Counted from the first letter of the stretch, positions 25,293 to 33,508 are shown. The stretch: DNA of 64,000 nt from Pseudomonas kielensis (GCF_014236655.1 NZ_JACMYG010000031.1:1-64000), one strand, 5' to 3'. Numbers and translations: made by a program. The notes: generated from the sequence alone by a model not told the origin.

Positions 25293-25540
25293 ACAATACA
25301 TTCAGTGAGTACACAGAAAGCGAATTCGTCGCCCTGCTTCAGCGCATCAAAAGCCACGACGGCACGGAGCCAGAAGTGGATAAGCTGGTGTTCCACTTTG
25401 AAGAGGTGAGCGAGCACCCTGATGGTTCTGACCTGATCTTCTACCCGGAAGATGAGGCGGATGATTCAGCCGAAGGTATCACCCAAACAGTCAAGGAATG
25501 GCGTGCGGCTCAGGGTTTGCCGGGGTTTAAAGTCGAGTAA
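25289..25540 (+). CDS. Im9-type immunity protein
   Basis: 83 residues, acidic, four-helix Im fold. YTESEFVALLQRI (helix I) and EVSEHPDGSDLIFYP (specificity helix II/III with conserved DxIxYP) match colicin E-type immunity proteins. Binds and blocks the HNH domain of the adjacent pyocin. Overlaps the toxin stop codon, as usual. Confidence 0.94.
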   Translation: MNNTFSEYTESEFVALLQRIKSHDGTEPEVDKLVFHFEEVSEHPDGSDLIFYPEDEADDSAEGITQTVKEWRAAQGLPGFKVE

Positions 25541-25556
25541 CCGCGCCGATAAAAAA

Positions 25557-25577
25557 AGCCCACTCAATGAGTGGGCT
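25557..25577 (-). terminator. Intrinsic terminator
   Basis: AGCCCACTCA-A-TGAGTGGGCT, minus-strand T7 run; ends the 25591 gene and faces the immunity gene. Confidence 0.88.
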
Positions 25578-25590
25578 CAGGTGTAACGTT

Positions 25591-26106
25591 TTAAGGACGA
25601 AGCAGATAGTCGCCCTGAATGGCAGCGTTGGAAGGCACCGCGCTGTTGGTTGAGGCTTGAGGCAAACGGCGAGTACCGTCGTCAACGAGATCCTCGAGGA
25701 CTTCGGCCAACTTGCGAACATTGACCTTTTCGACGGTAACGCGAGCAATCGACGTACCTTCATCCTGCAAAAGCAGTTTGAAGCCACGATCGTCAGCATC
25801 GTAACCGAGCACCACAAAACCGCGGTGTTTGCAGGTATTGACCCGAACCTGAATCGCCGGACGGCGGCCATTTTGAACATCATCGTCACAGTCGCGCATG
25901 AGGATGTAGTCCGGGTTAGCCCCTGCGTCCAGCAGCAGCTGCCACATGGTCCGTTGGTTATCAGGTGTTCTGAGGACCTCGACCAGTTCAATCATGCGCA
26001 GTAGCCGGCGAGAGCGAATGGAATCGCGATCAATCGGAAGCTTTGCCTGATCGAAACCGTCCTGCACTTCTTGTTGGCTTACAAATGTTTTGATTTCGGT
26101 TTGCAT
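25591..26106 (-). CDS. Hypothetical protein
   Basis: 171 residues (start MQTEIKTFVSQQ after CAACTTTCAGGAGAGTCACG). Helical N-terminal half (LLRMIELVEVLRTPDNQRTM), a strand-rich middle (CKHRGFVVLGYDADDRGFKL) and a helical end. No family recognised. Complete cassette: leader box, hairpin, terminator. Confidence 0.77.
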   Translation of the reverse strand: MQTEIKTFVSQQEVQDGFDQAKLPIDRDSIRSRRLLRMIELVEVLRTPDNQRTMWQLLLDAGANPDYILMRDCDDDVQNGRRPAIQVRVNTCKHRGFVVLGYDADDRGFKLLLQDEGTSIARVTVEKVNVRKLAEVLEDLVDDGTRRLPQASTNSAVPSNAAIQGDYLLRP

Positions 26107-26154
26107 CGTGACTCTCCTGAAAGTTGGGCCAGACGTTGCGAAGGCCTGGTAGGA

Positions 26155-26168
26155 GGTGATGCCGCACA
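26155..26168 (-). promoter_or_regulatory. Leader box of the small-gene family
   Basis: Gene-sense TGTGCGGCATCACC, followed by CCAGGCCTTCGCAACGTCTGG before the 26106 gene. Confidence 0.7.
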
Positions 26169-26203
26169 TGGATGTGTAGGGAGCATTTCGACCCATAAAA
26201 AAA

Positions 26204-26223
26204 AACCCGCCAGGTGGCGGGTT
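26204..26223 (-). terminator. Intrinsic terminator
   Basis: AACCCGCC-AGGT-GGCGGGTT with nine minus-strand T residues. Confidence 0.9.
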
Positions 26224-26250
26224 TGATGAAGCGTTGATGGTGTTTGATCT

Positions 26251-26523
26251 TCACACGAGGGCCCAAGAAGGAAGCTCCTCGCACTCGGTGAGACTAAAAT
26301 CACTTGGTCGCTCGAAGATCTCGCCTTTTGCATTAACGAGTGAGTTTTGCAAGTCCTTCATCTCTTCCCGGGTTGCTTCCCTGAATGATTCGGAAGCTTC
26401 GCTTCGCTGGACCTGCATGGCCACTACAAATTGTGAATCTGCATCAATAACAAAACGAGTCAGACGCTCGTTTTTTTCCCATACAAAAGTGTGACGCCAG
26501 TCACCAGTGATCAACTGATACAT
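26251..26523 (-). CDS. Small hypothetical protein
   Basis: 90 residues: MYQLITGDWRHTFVWEKNER then VIDADSQFVVAMQVQ and an acidic helix (FREATREEMKDLQNSL). No family recognised. ATG 26523 has AAGGAAAACGGA upstream. Confidence 0.72.
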   Translation of the reverse strand: MYQLITGDWRHTFVWEKNERLTRFVIDADSQFVVAMQVQRSEASESFREATREEMKDLQNSLVNAKGEIFERPSDFSLTECEELPSWALV

Positions 26524-26575
26524 TCCGTTTTCCTTCAATGAATGGTTGGATATTCGGCAGCAGGCCTTGTGCAAA

Positions 26576-26588
26576 GGAATGCTTCACA
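26576..26588 (-). promoter_or_regulatory. Leader box of the small-gene family
   Basis: Gene-sense TGTGAAGCATTCC before the 26523 gene. Confidence 0.55.
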
Positions 26589-26620
26589 CGAACGCATAGT
26601 TGAAATTACTCAAAAAAAAA

Positions 26621-26639
26621 CCCCACCGATGTGGTGGGG
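26621..26639 (-). terminator. Intrinsic terminator
   Basis: CCCCACC-GATGT-GGTGGGG with nine minus-strand T residues; preceded by TAACGCATCCCC. Confidence 0.9.
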
Positions 26640-26650
26640 CTGGGGATGCG

Positions 26651-27142
26651 TTATCTTCGATCGTCACAGACGCTTCTCAGTGTCCTGTCGACCAGGTCAC
26701 CGTCGAAGCTGATGATCACTTCTACATTTCTGCAATTGGAACTCAAGCTACCCAGGGTGCGGGCAGCGATGAGATAGCCGTTAGAGTCAGTCTGACTTGC
26801 TTCACCGAACAAGATCGAGTTGCCAACGACCGCGGCGAGCACAGCACGGCCGCCGTCTTCTTCAGACCAACTGGGCGACACAGTATTGCGCGGAATGACC
26901 TGGTGGTTGCAAACCCGAAAATGCTCGTACCGCTCAGAAGCATGTTCAATTGCAACAGAATCACAGCCATCAACCTGCCCCACGTAAATCACAGGAACGT
27001 TTTGCCCGTTGACACGTACAACCGTTGACATCCGGGTAGCGGCTACTTCCATCACTGCATCGGTGGCTTCAGAAGCCTGACCAATCAGCGGTAAAAAACC
27101 ACAAAGCCCCATCAGCACTACCAATACATTGCGGATTTTCAT
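26651..27142 (-). CDS. Secreted hypothetical protein
   Basis: 163 residues with a Sec signal peptide (VLVVLMGLCGFLPLIGQASE). Mature part has four cysteines (DGCDS, VCNHQ, SNCRN, SVCDD), probably two disulphides in the periplasm. No family recognised. Starts 26 bases after the stop of the methylase-like gene, so probably co-transcribed with it. Confidence 0.75.
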   Translation of the reverse strand: MKIRNVLVVLMGLCGFLPLIGQASEATDAVMEVAATRMSTVVRVNGQNVPVIYVGQVDGCDSVAIEHASERYEHFRVCNHQVIPRNTVSPSWSEEDGGRAVLAAVVGNSILFGEASQTDSNGYLIAARTLGSLSSNCRNVEVIISFDGDLVDRTLRSVCDDRR

Positions 27143-27168
27143 GAGGTTCTCTCGTTTCAGAGTTGGAA

Positions 27169-27828
27169 TTATGAAGCCAAAGCCAGACGCCGGGGGGAAC
27201 TGGCGTGCAGGATCACCTGTTTGTTTTTGGAGCTTGCGAGGGTGTTGCCTTGAACGATCAGGATTTCTCCTATTTCAACTCTGTGCACTGCACAGTTGGC
27301 GGCGAGCTGTATGGCTGTCATCCGTGCGCATATAGCGTCCAGATCGCAGCCGTAAAACTTCCACCGGAATAGCTCTTCTGGACCATGGTTTTCAAGAATT
27401 TGATTAGCCCTGGCCAGCAGCATTACCCCACTGCCACACGCAGGATCGGAAAGCACCTTTCGTCCTTGAGCCATTGATACCGGCTCAGGATCAAAGTTGG
27501 CCATCATTACTGCAATGTTCCAGGGCGTGAAAAACTGCCCCAAAAGCTGTTTGCCACCTTTGCTGCTGAGCTCGGCGTAAACCGCCCCAAGGATGTCTTT
27601 GAAAGGCTCCTCCTTGGCCACCATGTCGTCATAGCAAGCAATTGCGTTGATCACCCGTTCTCTAGCCTCAACGGGAGTTGGGTACCAGGGCTGAAATCCC
27701 CAAACCTCCATCACCGCGCTGAGGAAATAACGAAACATTTCTGCTGGCGAGTACCGGCATCCATCACCGAGCGCGTCGACTAGCGGTTTCGCATAGGACG
27801 GAACATTTTGAGATAGCTTGTTAGCCAT
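27169..27828 (-). CDS. N-6 DNA methylase-like protein lacking the catalytic NPPY block
   Basis: 219 residues, similar to the first two-thirds of HsdM-type N6-adenine methylases. GGKQLLGQFFTPWNIAVMMA (the GQFFTP box) and SAM-binding motif I DPACGSGVMLL are intact, and FYGCDLDAICARMTAIQLA follows. After VQGNTL the family would continue to the catalytic NPPF/Y, but here the chain ends in SSKNKQVILHASSPRRLALAS. Either an enzymatically dead SAM-binding protein or a natural short form. ATG 27828 follows CTCAAGGGTGC. Confidence 0.82.
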   Translation of the reverse strand: MANKLSQNVPSYAKPLVDALGDGCRYSPAEMFRYFLSAVMEVWGFQPWYPTPVEARERVINAIACYDDMVAKEEPFKDILGAVYAELSSKGGKQLLGQFFTPWNIAVMMANFDPEPVSMAQGRKVLSDPACGSGVMLLARANQILENHGPEELFRWKFYGCDLDAICARMTAIQLAANCAVHRVEIGEILIVQGNTLASSKNKQVILHASSPRRLALAS

Positions 27829-27861
27829 GAAGCGCACCCTTGAGTGATTGAACGTATGGCC

Positions 27862-27875
27862 AGTGATGGTTCACA
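27862..27875 (-). promoter_or_regulatory. Leader box of the small-gene family
   Basis: Gene-sense TGTGAACCATCACT before the 27828 methylase-like gene. Confidence 0.6.
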
Positions 27876-27920
27876 TGAGCCCGCAATCGACCTTGGCGCG
27901 TTTACAAGCAGGCAGAAAAA

Positions 27921-27946
27921 AGCCGCCCTCAAGAATGAGGGCGGCT
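27921..27946 (-). terminator. Intrinsic terminator
   Basis: AGCCGCCCTCA / TGAGGGCGGCT stem, minus-strand T6; directly after the stop of the 27956 gene. Confidence 0.9.
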
Positions 27947-27955
27947 GGGGGGGGG

Positions 27956-28612
27956 TTAAACGCCTTCGTCGGCGTTGTCTGGTGGGGTAGGCAAACTGCT
28001 AAATGGCACCCAGATCCTGGCTTGAACAAATGCCCCGCTCTCGCACAGAGATACGGAAGCATTCTCGTCAAACTCCAGCTCATCATTTGCCAGGTTCTCT
28101 TGCACCCACACGCGGTACCGTTCCTTCAAAGCCTCGGGAGACTCGAGTTTGAGCTCTTCAGGGCAGAAAGGGTTTTCGCACGCGTTTTGGTGGCCAGCTT
28201 CATTGGACGACGGGACAGCTGCGAGGTCGCAGTAGGCGAGATCGTTGCCTTCGGCATCGCATACGGAGATCACGCACTCGCGCCAATCCTGTGGATCAGC
28301 AATGTAGATCCCATCCTGCGTGAGGTACAAGACGCGACCTTCGGTATGAGGACGCATCAGGGCCATGCACCCGCCACCGGTGTGATATTCCACGAACCCA
28401 TAAGCCGAGACAGGGTTTACCAGCGTGTGGCCATCTGGCGAAACGTAAGGATTGCGGATTTCCGTTCCTTCGTGAATGAAAGCCAGCAATGCCGAATCGT
28501 AAGGTGCAGGCACATGTTCACCCGCTGCATCCGTCAGAACCATTGGAGTAGCGTTCAGCTCTTTGGCGGCGTCAGAAGTGTTTGAGGACAAGGTTTGATC
28601 GTTGTTTTGCAT
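27956..28612 (-). CDS. Hypothetical protein
   Basis: 218 residues, acidic. YVSPDGHTLVNPVSAYGFVEY and YLTQDGIYIADPQDWRECVI are strand-rich; NACENPFCPEELK has two cysteines. Start MQNNDQTLS chosen because CTGGAGCTTCGCA precedes it. No family recognised. Confidence 0.75.
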   Translation of the reverse strand: MQNNDQTLSSNTSDAAKELNATPMVLTDAAGEHVPAPYDSALLAFIHEGTEIRNPYVSPDGHTLVNPVSAYGFVEYHTGGGCMALMRPHTEGRVLYLTQDGIYIADPQDWRECVISVCDAEGNDLAYCDLAAVPSSNEAGHQNACENPFCPEELKLESPEALKERYRVWVQENLANDELEFDENASVSLCESGAFVQARIWVPFSSLPTPPDNADEGV

Positions 28613-28644
28613 TGCGAAGCTCCAGTTCGTTGTCATTTCAAAAT

Positions 28645-28658
28645 GGAGATGGTCAACA
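28645..28658 (-). promoter_or_regulatory. Leader box of the small-gene family
   Basis: Gene-sense TGTTGACCATCTCC; nearly the same leader (box to CTGGAGC) recurs before the 58581 gene. Confidence 0.65.
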
Positions 28659-28676
28659 CGGCCCCACAAGAAAAAA

Positions 28677-28703
28677 AGCCGCCCTCTGTGAAAGAGAACG
28701 GCT
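28677..28703 (-). terminator. Intrinsic terminator
   Basis: AGCCG..CTCT / AGAG..CGGCT stem with minus-strand T7; imperfect. Confidence 0.75.
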
Positions 28704-28776
28704 GGGTGCATCATTTATCAGTTGCAGTTTTGGACTGAGTTGAGCGCAACCATCCCACGGGGGCGCCTCGATCTCA

Positions 28777-29052
28777 CTAAGCGCTGCACGCCACGAATTT
28801 TGGTGACGTGATCCACGCCATCATCGCCGAAGTCGAGTCATCGCAATCCCAGCAGCCGCGAGAGGTATCAAACGCGCTGACGTCAAAGTCAAACTCGCTC
28901 CCGTTCTCTACCTGGCCAGATTTGTCGAGGTATACGCCAACAAGGTGCCCATCTTGAAGCCTGCAAGCCATGTCCTGGCCAATCAGTAAAGCTTGCCCGG
29001 GTTTCCCAGCCAGAAGAGCCCGATAGGCAGCAATCGTGTCTGTGTACGTCAT
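28777..29052 (-). CDS. Small hypothetical protein
   Basis: 91 residues: MTYTDTIAAYRALLAGKPGQ, ACRLQDGHLVGVYLD and an acidic, Cys/Trp-containing end (RGCWDCDD). No family recognised. Leader GCAATGACAACCTTCTAGGAGA. Confidence 0.73.
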   Translation of the reverse strand: MTYTDTIAAYRALLAGKPGQALLIGQDMACRLQDGHLVGVYLDKSGQVENGSEFDFDVSAFDTSRGCWDCDDSTSAMMAWITSPKFVACSA

Positions 29053-29086
29053 GTCGTCATTCTCCTAGAAGGTTGTCATTGCTAAC

Positions 29087-29100
29087 GGTGATGGTTCACA
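29087..29100 (-). promoter_or_regulatory. Leader box of the small-gene family
   Basis: Gene-sense TGTGAACCATCACC before the 29052 gene. Confidence 0.68.
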
Positions 29101-29126
29101 GGGGCGAGCAAAGTGAAGGCGAAAAA

Positions 29127-29148
29127 AACCGCCCTCGAAAGAGCGGTT
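29127..29148 (-). terminator. Intrinsic terminator
   Basis: AACCGC-CTC-GAAA-GAG-CGGTT with minus-strand T7; post-stop box CAACGCTGCACC. Confidence 0.82.
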
Positions 29149-29161
29149 GGTGCAGCGTTGG

Positions 29162-29461
29162 TCAAACGTAGGCTGATACTTGCAGGCCCTTTCCATCATC
29201 TTCTTGAGAGATGCCACCCTCGTTGGTGATTGTCACATCGGACACTGCGGCATCACGAAACATCTGGGCCACTTTCTCAGCCACTTGCGGCTGATCGAAT
29301 GGCACAACCGTGAACCACGCTTTAGAGGCCGCACACCAGCGACAGCCATAGCCACCAAACCAGCCATTGGCTTTGTTGCCGCCGGTAGGTGGTTCGTAGC
29401 CGATGATCTTGCTGATGCGTTGCGCGAAAGCCTCTGGAAACAGCACCAGGTTCTCCGACAT
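29162..29461 (-). CDS. Small hypothetical protein
   Basis: 99 residues: LVLFPEAFAQRISKIIGYEPP, then ANGWFGGYGCRWCAASKAWF (Cys-x-x-Cys) and a C-terminal VSDVTITNEGG. No family recognised. Its ribosome site AAGGAG lies within the end of the 29476 gene, so the pair is coupled. Confidence 0.75.
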   Translation of the reverse strand: MSENLVLFPEAFAQRISKIIGYEPPTGGNKANGWFGGYGCRWCAASKAWFTVVPFDQPQVAEKVAQMFRDAAVSDVTITNEGGISQEDDGKGLQVSAYV

Positions 29462-29475
29462 ATCGAACTCCTTGA

Positions 29476-29850
29476 TCAAGCGGCTTCACGGATGCCCAGA
29501 CTGGTCATCTGCTTCAGTTTTGCGATGAAGCGTTCGCTGGCAGTAGGGCTGGCCAGCTCGGGGAGTCCCACGTAGTGGTTCATCCCCCCGCAGTAGTCTT
29601 TTCGGCCATTGCAGGTTCGGTACATCACCCGCAACTCACCGGTCATGACGTGAACCATCAAGTACAGCTGTTCCGAATGAAGTGTCACCTCGCCCATCAC
29701 CCCGTTACCGCCCTTGTTGGAACGAATCTCATAGGCCTCAGGCGACAGCTTGAGAGCCCCGGCGATTTCCAACAACAGACGCTTACCAGAACGATGCAGC
29801 GTTTCTTTTTTGACACGAGTTTCCAGCAGCGCTTTTGGGACGTTCAGCAT
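29476..29850 (-). CDS. Hypothetical protein
   Basis: 124 residues (start MLNVPKALLETRVKK after CCCTGAGGAGAACAAAC). Strand-rich middle (GEVTLHSEQLYLMVHVM, LRVMYRTCNGRKDYCGGMNHY) and a helical end. First gene of a two-gene unit with 29162. No family recognised. Confidence 0.75.
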   Translation of the reverse strand: MLNVPKALLETRVKKETLHRSGKRLLLEIAGALKLSPEAYEIRSNKGGNGVMGEVTLHSEQLYLMVHVMTGELRVMYRTCNGRKDYCGGMNHYVGLPELASPTASERFIAKLKQMTSLGIREAA

Positions 29851-29898
29851 GTTTGTTCTCCTCAGGGGGTAGCGGTCACTTGCGGTGGCCTTGAGCCT

Positions 29899-29912
29899 GG
29901 TGATGCTGAACA
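29899..29912 (-). promoter_or_regulatory. Leader box of the small-gene family
   Basis: Gene-sense TGTTCAGCATCACC, then GCTCAAGGCCACCGCAAGTG before the 29850 gene. Confidence 0.7.
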
Positions 29913-30069
29913 GGGTTGCATATTCGATACTGACAGAATCTTCAGTCCTTCGAAGACCGAGGCGTAAAAAAGCGAAAACCGCGGCTGTCACCCCACGTTA
30001 AAAACCGTTTCATTTACCTGATTTTATTGGGATTTTTGGTTGTGGCTGGTCGAATTTAAAAATACCATT

Positions 30070-30100
30070 GATTTGATATCAAATCTGCCAGTATTATAAA
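30070..30100 (+). promoter_or_regulatory. Sigma70-type promoter with overlapping palindrome
   Basis: TTGATA (30073-30078) and TATAAA (30095-30100) are 16 bases apart. The -35 lies inside a perfect 16-base palindrome GATTTGATATCAAATC (30070-30085), a likely operator for the autotransporter gene. Confidence 0.65.
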
Positions 30101-30156
30101 TTCATGTTATCGAGTTTTTTTCGGAACGCCCCCAAAATCCCAGGACGAATTACTCC

Positions 30157-32412
30157 ATGCACGACAAGAACAATCGCTTCAACCCTCGCCTCTCCCTGCT
30201 GGTCGCCGCCATCGGTTTGGGCCTGAGCACCCCTTCCGCACAAGCTGCGTCCTATGGCATTGATGTCTTCGCTCCTACCCTGGGTACCTCGATCAATGGC
30301 TACAACAGCCGCTTGGGTGGATCGGGCGACGGTGAGATGCTTGTAGGTGGCCAGACCAACAGCTCTACCGGCATCACCAGTGCTTTCCAATGGACGCTGC
30401 TGGGCGGCAAGCAATACCTGGCAAGCCTCGGCAACGAAGCGACAGCCAATGCGGCGTCGAATGATGGCAGTGTCATCGTGGGCAGCTCGCTGGATAGCGT
30501 GAGCGGTAAAGATATTGCTGTTAGTTGGAACAGCACCGGCATTCATGCGATGGAACTGCTCAACAACGGCTTCACCTCTGAGGCCCTCGGGGTTTCGGGA
30601 GACGGCAGCGTGATTGCCGGTTATGCAAATGATGGTCTGACGGGTAACTTCACCGCGGTAACCTGGAACTCCGCCGGCAATCTCACCAACCTGGGCTATC
30701 TGAGCGACGGTACCTACAGCTTTGCCTTGGGTGTCTCCGCCGACGGTCATGTGGTCGTCGGTTATGCAGAAAACGGCAACATGGGCGGCGACATGGCAAC
30801 CCGCTGGATTAATGGTGCCAGTGCCGAAAGTTTGGGCACTCTGGTCGGCGGCATCAGCTCCCGCGCCAAAGCAGCAAGCGCAGACGGCACCTATATCGTC
30901 GGCTTTGGCGATTCGTCGGATTCTGCTACCGAAGCTTTCATCTGGTCCCAAGCTTCCGGCATAAAGGGGCTGGGGATGCTCACCGACGGTACCCTCTCTG
31001 CCGCCAACGGCATTTCTTCAAATGGAGCAGTGGTAGTTGGCGTTGCAGACACCACCGGCAGCGTATTTACCGGTTTCCGCTGGACAGCAGAAACTGGCAT
31101 GCAGTCGCTGGTGCAATGGCTGCAAGACAATGACCCGTCCTATGCCCTGCTGCCCGGTAACTCCCTTGACACTGCCACCGCAGTTTCGGCTGACGGCAAT
31201 ACCGTGTTCGGCATGGGCACCCTGAACGGCCGCGACCAACCTTTCGTGGCGCGCTCTTACGGTCCAATTTCAGTACCGGCTCCGGTCGTGACTCCGCCTG
31301 TTGTTACCCCACCAGTCGTTACTCCACCGCCATCGGGTTCCGGCGGTACCACTCCACCGACATCTGGTTCGGGCAGCTCCACCCCACCGACTTCGGGCAC
31401 CGGCGGTGGCACCACTGGTGGTTCTGGCACCCCGACACCCGGCGGTAGCGACACCGACACTGCTTACCCAGTACCACCGACTGGCGTCATCGGCCTGTAT
31501 GACCTCGGCGACTCGCTGAACAATGCCAGCCTGTACGCCGAAGCCATGCAAAACCAATTGCAGGGCTTCGTTCAAGATCAACTGAACTGCACGACATTCG
31601 ACACCAAAGGCATCTGCGTCAATGTCAGCGCCCAAATGACCCACCACAATGGCACCGTACAGGGTGACAACACTTACGGCGGCCTCACTATCGCCTACCG
31701 CATTACGCCGGATCTCGTCGCGGGCATCGGCTACCAAGGCCCGAGTTCGTCGTTGAAAATCCACGATGACCGCGTAGAAGGTGACACCAATACCGTCGGT
31801 GCCTTCGTCGAATACGGCAACCGTCTGAAGCAAGGTGTCTTCGCTCGAGGCGCCGTCGCAATCTCCGAGGGAGACGCAACTATCAAACGCTCCTACCTGA
31901 CCGGTGCTGGCACCTCGGCATCGAAGGGTAAATCCGACATCAGCCAACGCGCCGTATCGGGTCAGGCCGGCTATGTGTTCATCGTTAAAGACAACATCGC
32001 GGTAATGCCGTATGTCGGTCTCGATTACCTGGACACCAAGCTGGACGGGTATACCGAAACCAGTGGCCCATACCCGGTCCAATTCGACAGCCGTACTCAA
32101 AACAACGTCTACGGTACTGCTGGCGTAACCGGTAGCCTGAACCTGGGGAACAAGGCAATCCTGTCGGCCAACCTCAAACACGTCGAGCGCCTGAACAACT
32201 CGAACGATGATCTGAGCGGTGAAGTGCTGGGCGTTTCGACCTTCGACCTGAAGCAAGACACGACTGAGCGCTGGGACGAAGTTGGGCTGGGCGTGCAGTT
32301 GGCGGGCCCGGTGAAGGCGTCACGTGTTGGTGTGTCCTACGGGCACCGCTTCAACAGTGATAAGGCTGTGGCAAGCGATGTAGCGACAGTGTCATTCTCT
32401 GTGGGCTTCTGA
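30157..32412 (+). CDS. Autotransporter with HAF-repeat passenger
   Basis: 751 residues. Sec signal peptide about 1-30 (LVAAIGLGLSTPSAQAAS). Passenger of HAF-type beta repeats (repeating VSGDGSVIAGYA, VSADGHVVVGYA, SSNGAVVVGVA), then a Pro/Gly/Ser/Thr linker (PVVTPPVVTPPVVTPPPSG) and a C-terminal autotransporter beta-barrel ending in VSFSVGF with terminal Phe. It should be exported to the outer membrane and display the passenger. Much larger and more G+C-rich than the cassette genes around it, with its own promoter and terminator. Confidence 0.88.
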   Translation: MHDKNNRFNPRLSLLVAAIGLGLSTPSAQAASYGIDVFAPTLGTSINGYNSRLGGSGDGEMLVGGQTNSSTGITSAFQWTLLGGKQYLASLGNEATANAASNDGSVIVGSSLDSVSGKDIAVSWNSTGIHAMELLNNGFTSEALGVSGDGSVIAGYANDGLTGNFTAVTWNSAGNLTNLGYLSDGTYSFALGVSADGHVVVGYAENGNMGGDMATRWINGASAESLGTLVGGISSRAKAASADGTYIVGFGDSSDSATEAFIWSQASGIKGLGMLTDGTLSAANGISSNGAVVVGVADTTGSVFTGFRWTAETGMQSLVQWLQDNDPSYALLPGNSLDTATAVSADGNTVFGMGTLNGRDQPFVARSYGPISVPAPVVTPPVVTPPVVTPPPSGSGGTTPPTSGSGSSTPPTSGTGGGTTGGSGTPTPGGSDTDTAYPVPPTGVIGLYDLGDSLNNASLYAEAMQNQLQGFVQDQLNCTTFDTKGICVNVSAQMTHHNGTVQGDNTYGGLTIAYRITPDLVAGIGYQGPSSSLKIHDDRVEGDTNTVGAFVEYGNRLKQGVFARGAVAISEGDATIKRSYLTGAGTSASKGKSDISQRAVSGQAGYVFIVKDNIAVMPYVGLDYLDTKLDGYTETSGPYPVQFDSRTQNNVYGTAGVTGSLNLGNKAILSANLKHVERLNNSNDDLSGEVLGVSTFDLKQDTTERWDEVGLGVQLAGPVKASRVGVSYGHRFNSDKAVASDVATVSFSVGF

Positions 32413-32429
32413 CCCTCGCTGGATGACAA

Positions 32430-32453
32430 AACGCTCCGCAATTGCGGGGCGTT
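32430..32453 (+). terminator. Intrinsic terminator
   Basis: AACGC-CCGCAATTGCGG-GCGTT type stem followed by T5 A; ends the autotransporter gene. Confidence 0.9.
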
Positions 32454-32497
32454 TTTTTATCCATCCAAAATAGATTTCAAAAACTGCGGACATAAAA

Positions 32498-32520
32498 AAG
32501 CCACTGACATGCAGTGGCTT
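32498..32520 (-). terminator. Intrinsic terminator
   Basis: AAGCCACTG / CAGTGGCTT stem, minus-strand T6; preceded by post-stop TAACGTTTCACCC. Confidence 0.88.
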
Positions 32521-32530
32521 GGGTGAAACG

Positions 32531-33199
32531 TTAGTTTACGGTCGGCGCAGGTTTGTTCACCAGTTCCCACCATTCGATGAAATCAGCTGCAATGCCTGGC
32601 TCACTCTGCGGAAAGTCGAGAACGACCTTGTTGAGATGATCGATGGTGTGCGAAGGCTCACCTTCCTGTGTGCAGTACAGCAGTTCAAACGTCTTGCGAC
32701 TGGCGAGTTGGAAGCAAAGCAACCGTTTATTCGGGTCGGTGTAGTAGACGCGGCAATTACCCGAGTCGACCATTTTGAACTTCAGGGCCAGTTTGGGAAT
32801 GGACGGTTTTGCACGAAGCAGTTCACGGTTGGCGGTTACCAACGTGCGCAGTGCCTCGATGTCGATATCAAACGTATCGCCATCCGGAAACAGCTCAGAA
32901 GCAAACAACGCTTCGAGATCCGACTTCAGTGAATCAGCTACCAGGCAACATTCCATAGAGTCAGAAGCTCGCTCGGCAATCCACGCCTCACGATCAGCTT
33001 GGTCCTCGAAGGCCTCATAAGTCCCATCGGTTTTCTCCTCACGAGACTCGGCCATCAATTTGGCGGTAAGCATGCATGCTTCCCAGGCGTCGGACGCATT
33101 TACACGCTGGGAGAACGACCCACTATCGTCTTGTGGCCAGCGAAGGGTCACGTAGTACAGCTGAACAGCGGTTGGGGTCGAGGTAGCTTGTTGAGTCAT
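32531..33199 (-). CDS. Hypothetical protein
   Basis: 222 residues. VQLYYVTLRWPQDDSGSFSQR at the N-terminus, acidic helical middle, IPKLALKFKMVDSGNCRVYY near the C-terminus. No family recognised. Start MTQQATST; twelve bases from the stop of the 33212 gene, so co-transcribed with it. Confidence 0.74.
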   Translation of the reverse strand: MTQQATSTPTAVQLYYVTLRWPQDDSGSFSQRVNASDAWEACMLTAKLMAESREEKTDGTYEAFEDQADREAWIAERASDSMECCLVADSLKSDLEALFASELFPDGDTFDIDIEALRTLVTANRELLRAKPSIPKLALKFKMVDSGNCRVYYTDPNKRLLCFQLASRKTFELLYCTQEGEPSHTIDHLNKVVLDFPQSEPGIAADFIEWWELVNKPAPTVN

Positions 33200-33211
33200 T
33201 TTGTTCACCAG

Positions 33212-33475
33212 TTAATTAGTAGATTCGAGTGAGCAGCGATTGCAATCGAGAGCTAGTGTTTGTGCACCGGCATGAAAGGCATCCAACAGATCTGGAACGT
33301 CAGAGAAAAAAGGGGATGGCTCAGAAGAAGCGCCCCACCCGTACGCCCAGGCACGATCGCGAGCTTCCTGAAATTTCATTTCGGCTGGCGCTCTCCCATC
33401 GGTTTCCCGAGACAGGAGGACACCTAACGCCCAATCAGCACGTGCAGAGAAAGCGAGTTGAAATAAGGTATTCAT
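33212..33475 (-). CDS. Small hypothetical protein
   Basis: 87 residues: MNTLFQLAFSARADWALGVLL, REARDRAWAYGWG-like middle and FFSDVPDLLDAFHAGAQTL. No family recognised. The leader hairpin abuts its ribosome site. Confidence 0.72.
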   Translation of the reverse strand: MNTLFQLAFSARADWALGVLLSRETDGRAPAEMKFQEARDRAWAYGWGASSEPSPFFSDVPDLLDAFHAGAQTLALDCNRCSLESTN

Positions 33476-33483
33476 AGAGGGCT

Positions 33484-33508
33484 CCAAGTGCGTTTGCTTA
33501 ACACTTGG
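33484..33508 (-). promoter_or_regulatory. Leader hairpin adjoining the Shine-Dalgarno
   Basis: CCAAGTG / CACTTGG stem; the 3' arm runs into GGAG, so folding should hinder ribosome binding at the 33475 gene. Confidence 0.6.

Noticed and set aside
27848..28585. Plus-strand ORF of 245 residues
   Set aside because: Antisense to the 27956 gene; spans its terminator and leader, no ribosome site.
30094..30951. Minus-strand ORF of 285 residues
   Set aside because: Shadow of the autotransporter passenger repeats.
31270..32256. Long minus-strand ORF (328 residues) under the autotransporter
   Set aside because: Antisense shadow of the beta-domain and linker; low-complexity, no start signal.
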